From: an uncultured Senegalimassilia sp. | Lineage (GTDB): Bacteria; Actinomycetota; Coriobacteriia; Coriobacteriales; Eggerthellaceae | DNA length: 64,000 nt | Direction: 5' to 3' | Assembly (NCBI RefSeq): GCF_934630535.1 | Contig: NZ_CAKTVU010000009.1 | Span: forward strand, 1-64,000 | Part shown: positions 60,431 through 64,000 of the stretch, in pieces | How positions within the stretch are numbered: position 1 is the stretch's first letter | Layout: each line of letters starts with the position of its first letter | The notes under the pieces: generated by a model | What the model was told of the DNA's origin: nothing | Seen by the model: the letters and a program-made list of their open reading frames with translations, nothing else | Database searches by the model: none | Program-made: the position numbers and the translations under genes

Positions 60431-61642
60431 TCAACTTGCGAAGGCGCGGTAGTCGATGGTCTCCACGCTTGCGGGGATGTTGGCCACCACGCCATCATCG
60501 AGCATGGAGCAGCCGGCGAACGTCTCGGCGGGAATGGTTTTGAGCATGTCGTTGTTCTTCGGCCACTCCACCGTTTGCAGCTTTTTGCAGTCCTGGAACA
60601 CGCTTTCATTTAGCGTCTCCAGGCTGCTGGGCAGCGCGATGGACTGCAGCTGCGAGCCGGAGAACGCGCCCCAGCTCAGGCGCGTGACGCGGGAATCGGC
60701 GGGGAACGTGACCGAGGTCAGGTTCGACGATCCGCAGCCGCCGACGGTGGTGATGGGCCGGCCGTCGACGGCTGCCGGGACCTCGAACGCGACCGCGCCG
60801 TTGTCGACATGGTGCACGGTCAGCTCGTTCGTTTCCTCGTCCAGCGTCAGCCAGACCTGCGCGGGCGTTGCCGCGCCGGCGGTGTAGCCGACGTCGCCGT
60901 CGACCTTGTCGCCGGTGACGCCCTTGGCGGTTGCCAGCAGGTATTCGCCGTAGTACTCGTCGTAGACGTACGCGGCCTCGGTGCCGTCGTAGTCGGGCGC
61001 CGGGCCCGGGTTGTCGGCGTCGGGGTCGGAGTCGGAGTCGGCTGCGGGGTCGCTGGCGTCCTCGGCGGTGGTGCCGGCGGCGTTGCCGGCGCCCGCGACA
61101 TCGCCGGCAGCCGACGACGCTGTGCCCGCAGCAGCTTGCGCACCCTGCAGGTTTTGACCGTTTTGCGAACCCTGAGAGCCCTGCGCGGCGGCGGACTCTT
61201 CGCCGCCTGCCATGACCTCCGAACCTACGACGAGCACCCCGCCATCGGCGGAGTCGGCAGCAGCGTAGCCCGCATCGGCGGCGCCACCCGCGCCATCGTT
61301 GCCGGCACCAACCGCGTTACCAACCGCATAGCCGTCAGTCGTATCGGCGCTGCCCGTGCCGCCGTCGGCCGCATCGGAAGCGTTCGCCCGCAAGCTCTCT
61401 CGCGCTGCGGCGACGGTTTCCGAGCCCTGCGCAAAACTTGCCACGGGCACCAAGCCCGCCGCCAAAACGCACGACAGCGCAACCGCCGTCCCGCGACGCC
61501 AAGCCGCCCGCCACAGACGCACGCCCGAACGCGACGCACGCATACGCTGAGCGCCCTTTCCCGGGCCCGCATCGGCACGCATACGCCGTTGCGACATATC
61601 AGGCCGATGCCCACCGGCCCAGCCACGCCTTTCCGCTCCCAT
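60431..61642 (-). CDS. BspA-like giant surface protein, N-terminal part ending at a premature TGA
   Basis: 403 codons from ATG 61642, set by AAGGAG 8 bases upstream. It has an unusually long signal peptide (basic region of about 45 residues, hydrophobic GTAVALSCVLAAGLVPVASF, cleavage near FAQ-GS), a ~150-residue Ala/Gly/Ser/Asp-rich stretch and then LRR_5/BspA-type repeats: SNLTSVTFPADSRVTRL, AFSGSQLQSIALPSSLETL, VFQDCKKLQTVEW, TFAGCSMLDDG. It stops at TGA (60431-60433) where the repeat pattern A-F-x-x-C predicts cysteine. Five codons later the frame continues for 1820 more residues, so the two parts are one gene broken by a single base change, or read through. Confidence 0.8.
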   Translation of the reverse strand: MGAERRGWAGGHRPDMSQRRMRADAGPGKGAQRMRASRSGVRLWRAAWRRGTAVALSCVLAAGLVPVASFAQGSETVAAARESLRANASDAADGGTGSADTTDGYAVGNAVGAGNDGAGGAADAGYAAADSADGGVLVVGSEVMAGGEESAAAQGSQGSQNGQNLQGAQAAAGTASSAAGDVAGAGNAAGTTAEDASDPAADSDSDPDADNPGPAPDYDGTEAAYVYDEYYGEYLLATAKGVTGDKVDGDVGYTAGAATPAQVWLTLDEETNELTVHHVDNGAVAFEVPAAVDGRPITTVGGCGSSNLTSVTFPADSRVTRLSWGAFSGSQLQSIALPSSLETLNESVFQDCKKLQTVEWPKNNDMLKTIPAETFAGCSMLDDGVVANIPASVETIDYRAFAS

Positions 61643-61946
61643 TCCTCGCTCCTTCCCGTCAGCGCGCCCGGCAGCGACGACAGGCCCCGACGCAGCGCGC
61701 ACAAACTTCCAATCCACCCTGCATCATCCCCAAAACCCGCCAAAACAACCAGGTTCGCATATACGTACCATCCCCTGACCAGGGGAAACGCGAGCGCAAA
61801 AGCCACCCGTCCCCACCCCAGACACCTCGGGGACGTAGCACTAACCGTCAGGGATTGAGCACGGATGGGAGCCGAAAGAGCAAGAGAACGAGCGAGGACG
61901 CAAAGCGCCATCGCAAGGATTCCGAGGAATATATGACGTAAACGAA
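61643..61946. other. Upstream region of the surface-protein gene
   Basis: Contains CCCCTGACCAGGGGAAACGC at 61773-61792, a near-palindrome carrying the motif shared with the R3 and R4 repeats, and an R1 repeat at 61820. No gene seen. Confidence 0.45.
61820..61850 (+). repeat. REP-like repeat, family R1, copy 4
   Basis: AGACACCTCGGGGACGTAGC then ACTAACCGTC; core intact, arms slightly diverged. Confidence 0.65.
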
Positions 61947-61984
61947 AGACGGCAACACCGCATCGGAATGCGGCGCTGCCGTCT
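61947..61984 (-). terminator. Terminator of the nitroreductase gene
   Basis: Stem AGACGGCAACACCGCAT / ATGCGGCGCTGCCGTCT (17 bp with two or three mismatches), 4-base loop; on the minus strand it is followed by TTCGTTT. Confidence 0.7.
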
Positions 61985-62060
61985 AAAAGCAACTGAAAAA
62001 GAGGCGAAAGGAACGAGCACGAGGGCACATACGGAGAACGCAATCCCATCCGCCCAAAGC

Positions 62061-62092
62061 CGGACAGTTAGCCCTACGTCCCCAAAGTGTCA
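62061..62092 (-). repeat. REP-like repeat, family R1, copy 5
   Basis: Minus-strand GTGACACTTTGGGGACGTAG then GGCTAACTGTCCG, close to the family consensus. It ends 11 bases from the nitroreductase stop codon. Confidence 0.7.
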
Positions 62093-62103
62093 CGCGCGGC
62101 GGG

Positions 62104-62838
62104 CTATGCCCATTCGAATGCGTTGCCGGCGGCTAGCTCGAAGTGATACTTCACGATGCCGATGTCCGCTCCGCTGAATGCACCGCCGTTTTCGCTGATG
62201 GAAACCTTGTTGCCCGCGCCGGCGATTCGGAAGCACTGCTTGTTGAGCGCCGTCGGGGCGAGAAGCGCCGCCTGCACGCCGTCCGCAAACCACTGCGGCT
62301 CCGCGCCCTCGTACGAGCTTACCTCGGGCGCCGTCTTGCTCTTGTGCGCAACGCCCGGCGTGGCGCCGAATCCCACGACCACGATGCCGATGACCTTCTT
62401 CCCCGGCACAGCCTGCTCGACGTTTTTGCGGCTGAACGTGCCGCCGATCCACCACGTGTTCAGCCCGAGCGCCTGCGCAAAAAGCATCAAGTCGGCGCTT
62501 GCGTAGCCAAGATCCTCGTCAAGCCCGGGCCTGTCGCTGCCGGCCAGCACGAAGTAGTTGCGCACGCCCTTGGCGAAGAACAGCTTGAGCGCGCCGGTCA
62601 GCGCCGACTCGTCGCCCACCTTCAGCGAGATCGCCAGCCCAAGGCGCTCGTTGTTCGCGCGAACGCGGTCATTGAGCTGCGAAATCAGCTCGGCAGAAAG
62701 CGGCTCCGACGTGAACTTGCGCACAGTATGGCGCTGCCGCATAGCCAGCTTCAGGTCCACGGCGCTAACCGCAGCGAAGTCCGTAACGCCGTCCATAGCG
62801 ACACCCGAGGCGGTGCCAACAGCGATGCCCATATCCAT
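62104..62838 (-). CDS. Nitroreductase-family FMN protein
   Basis: 244 residues. The FMN-phosphate motif is RQRHTVRKFTSEPLSAELIS near residue 35; a middle LDEDLGYASADLMLFAQALG LNTWWIGG segment and a C-terminal ALLAPTALNKQCFRIAG follow, matching the putative TM-type nitroreductase subgroup (reduction of flavins, quinones or nitro compounds with NAD(P)H). ATG at 62838 is chosen for AAAGGA 8 bases upstream; the earlier in-frame ATG at 62889 has no site. Cytoplasmic, single-gene unit with its own terminator. Confidence 0.87.
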   Translation of the reverse strand: MDMGIAVGTASGVAMDGVTDFAAVSAVDLKLAMRQRHTVRKFTSEPLSAELISQLNDRVRANNERLGLAISLKVGDESALTGALKLFFAKGVRNYFVLAGSDRPGLDEDLGYASADLMLFAQALGLNTWWIGGTFSRKNVEQAVPGKKVIGIVVVGFGATPGVAHKSKTAPEVSSYEGAEPQWFADGVQAALLAPTALNKQCFRIAGAGNKVSISENGGAFSGADIGIVKYHFELAAGNAFEWA

Positions 62839-62955
62839 AGCGAAGTCCTTTCGCGCGCTTCTATCAAGCGATATCGAAAACGCGCCCATTGTACAACCGA
62901 GTTAACCCCCGCGTAAAAAAGGAAAAGCAGGAACGTTTTCGGCGTTTCGTGTCAC

Positions 62956-63104
62956 AGATTGCGAGTTTTCCGAATTTGCCGGCGACGGAAAAGGCGCTTG
63001 CTGGTCGATTTCGCTCGCTGGCCGCAACGAACGATGCATTTGCTGCGCCAAGCGCAAAGCGGCACGCAGCCGACCGCGTTCACCATTCGGAAAACTCGCA
63101 ATCT
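62956..63104. repeat. 149-bp element with perfect 20-bp terminal inverted repeats
   Basis: AGATTGCGAGTTTTCCGAAT (62956-62975) and its exact complement (63085-63104). The interior contains GATGCATTTGCTGCGCCAAG near 63034. It is non-coding and of MITE size. No second copy is in the window; GCCGCATTTGCTGCCCAACT at 34184 resembles the interior only. Confidence 0.65.
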
Positions 63105-63182
63105 GCGGCATATTCGCGCCAAAAGCTTCCCGCGCATAGAATCGAGCGCGCAACGCTGCCGGCAAAACGTCGGGCAAAAACA

Positions 63183-63212
63183 CGTGTGGCAGGGGCGCAT
63201 CCCTGCCACACG
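63183..63212 (-). terminator. Rho-independent terminator of the MaoC-like gene
   Basis: Perfect 12-bp stem CGTGTGGCAGGG / CCCTGCCACACG, 6-base loop, followed on the minus strand by TGTTTTT. Confidence 0.92.
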
Positions 63213-63294
63213 TTGCACATCATATTTCGTTCGCCATCGGCCACCCGGCCATCGGCCACCCAGCCATCAGCCGGCTAGCCGCGGCGCAAAACCG

Positions 63295-64000
63295 CTAGGC
63301 GCGAGCGGGGTCCCACTCGACGATGCCGTGGTTCAGGAACGGCTTGGAGTCGGGCGCGTCGGCGTTGACCATGCGGAACTTCGCCTCGCCCTCGGCGGTC
63401 TTCCACACGATGGTGCGCAGGCGCACGCCCGGCAGCACCGGGGAGGTGAAGCGGCACTTGAAGCGCGTCATCGCCTCGGGATGGCCCGGGAACAGCAGGG
63501 AGATGACGTGGCGCATGGCCACGCCGGCGCTGCTGACGCCGTGCGCGATCGGGCGCTCAAGGCCGGTCTGCTCGGTGTAGGACCAGTCGATGTGCTGCTG
63601 ATGCCAGTCGCCCATCAGGCGATACACCAGCGGCCAGTTGTAGCCGTAGGTTTCCTCGTACGTGAAATCGGGCTCGCGGTCGGGGTACTCCACGGAGTCC
63701 CTCGGCGGCTGCTCGCCGCCCCAACCGCCGTCGTAGATGCAGCAGTCGTAGGTGTCGACCGTGCACAGATGGGTGCCGTCGGCGGAATACGACTTGCCGA
63801 CCTGCTTGGACAGCGAGCCGCGACCCTCGCCGCGGTCCCAGATGGCCTCCTGGGTGACGAACGTCTCGATGTGATCGTTCATCTTGAACGGCGCATGGAA
63901 ATGCACGTCGATGCCGTAGTGCAGCGAGCCGGAGTAGTCGAAGCCGTAGTCGAGGGTGGTGGTCATCTCCTCGTTAACGGTCAGCGGCACGGCGAAGATG
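63295..64000 (-). CDS. MaoC-like hot-dog-fold hydratase/dehydratase (partial)
   Basis: At least 235 codons; the reading frame continues off the right edge (the GTG at 63990 is unlikely to be the true start). Double hot-dog layout: an N-terminal half (LHYGIDVHFHAPFKMNDHIE, then EGRGSLSKQVGKSYSADGTH) and a C-terminal MaoC half with YRLMGDWHQQHIDWSYTEQT GLERPIAHGVSSAGVAMRHV. The usual hydratase motif is GDxNPLHxD; here Asp and His are kept (GDWHQQHID) but the N-P-L is replaced. The family hydrates enoyl-CoA esters; the changed site leaves the reaction uncertain. The terminator at 63183 follows. Confidence 0.78.
   Translation of the reverse strand, partial: IFAVPLTVNEEMTTTLDYGFDYSGSLHYGIDVHFHAPFKMNDHIETFVTQEAIWDRGEGRGSLSKQVGKSYSADGTHLCTVDTYDCCIYDGGWGGEQPPRDSVEYPDREPDFTYEETYGYNWPLVYRLMGDWHQQHIDWSYTEQTGLERPIAHGVSSAGVAMRHVISLLFPGHPEAMTRFKCRFTSPVLPGVRLRTIVWKTAEGEAKFRMVNADAPDSKPFLNHGIVEWDPARA

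Noticed and set aside
60416..60445. Selenocysteine at the in-frame TGA
   Set aside because: The hairpin after the TGA has the wrong spacing and loop for a bacterial SECIS, and a structural cysteine of an LRR surface protein is an unlikely place for selenium.

Overview
This window is high-GC DNA that reads as an anaerobic gut actinobacterium of the Eggerthellaceae (Coriobacteriia). This family-level call is an inference. It rests on two LuxR regulators with a multi-spanning membrane half, Tat-exported flavin and molybdopterin reductases paired with small cytochromes and ferredoxins, a tungsten-type aldehyde oxidoreductase, and a very large BspA-like surface protein.

Layout. 1-5.1 kb: end of a Tat oxidoreductase locus, a membrane LuxR regulator and an aldehyde:ferredoxin oxidoreductase. 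5.2-12.2 kb: an XRE-AbrB fusion regulator with a DUF4177 protein, an RmlD-like reductase with a dicarboxylate/amino-acid symporter, and a fused FeoA-FeoB iron transporter. 12.8-20.7 kb: an aminoglycoside-phosphotransferase-fold kinase, an orphan endonuclease-like gene, then a cluster of permease, phospholyase-type class III aminotransferase, second kinase and PII-like protein that best fits ethanolamine (or similar amino-alcohol) breakdown by phosphorylation and phospho-lysis. 21.3-32.3 kb: a DMSO-reductase-type respiratory locus (tandem winged-helix protein, DmsA/B/C-like subunits, TorD chaperone, NapG/NapH-like quinol-side electron carriers) with a divergent membrane LuxR regulator. 32.7-36.4 kb: an SPFH protein, a small membrane protein and a FucO-type alcohol dehydrogenase. 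37.2-44.7 kb: two cassettes, each a Tat-lipoprotein flavin reductase followed by a membrane-anchored multihaem cytochrome, separated by a TetR regulator and TrmO. 45.3-54.6 kb: a defence-like island with a VapBC-type toxin-antitoxin pair, then SNF2 helicase, ParB-like protein, a 1229-residue protein with RNA-polymerase-alpha-CTD-like and sigma-region-4-like segments, and a BrxA (DUF1819)-like protein. 54.9-61.6 kb: a BspA-like surface protein interrupted by one in-frame TGA. 62.1-64 kb: a nitroreductase and a truncated MaoC-like hydratase.

The intergenic DNA is unusually structured. At least four dispersed repeat families recur: a 133-139 bp element with covarying terminal inverted repeats (six copies), a 120-175 bp element bounded by TTCTGGGCGGTTT (four copies), and two REP-like palindromes carrying GGGGACG cores. 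The two larger families share an internal TGACCWGGGG motif.

The strongest candidate for an undescribed system is the overlapping SNF2 / ParB-like / alphaCTD-sigma-like operon with the upstream BrxA-like gene. The second is the 133-139 bp covarying element family. No tRNA, rRNA, CRISPR array or transposase gene was recognised.
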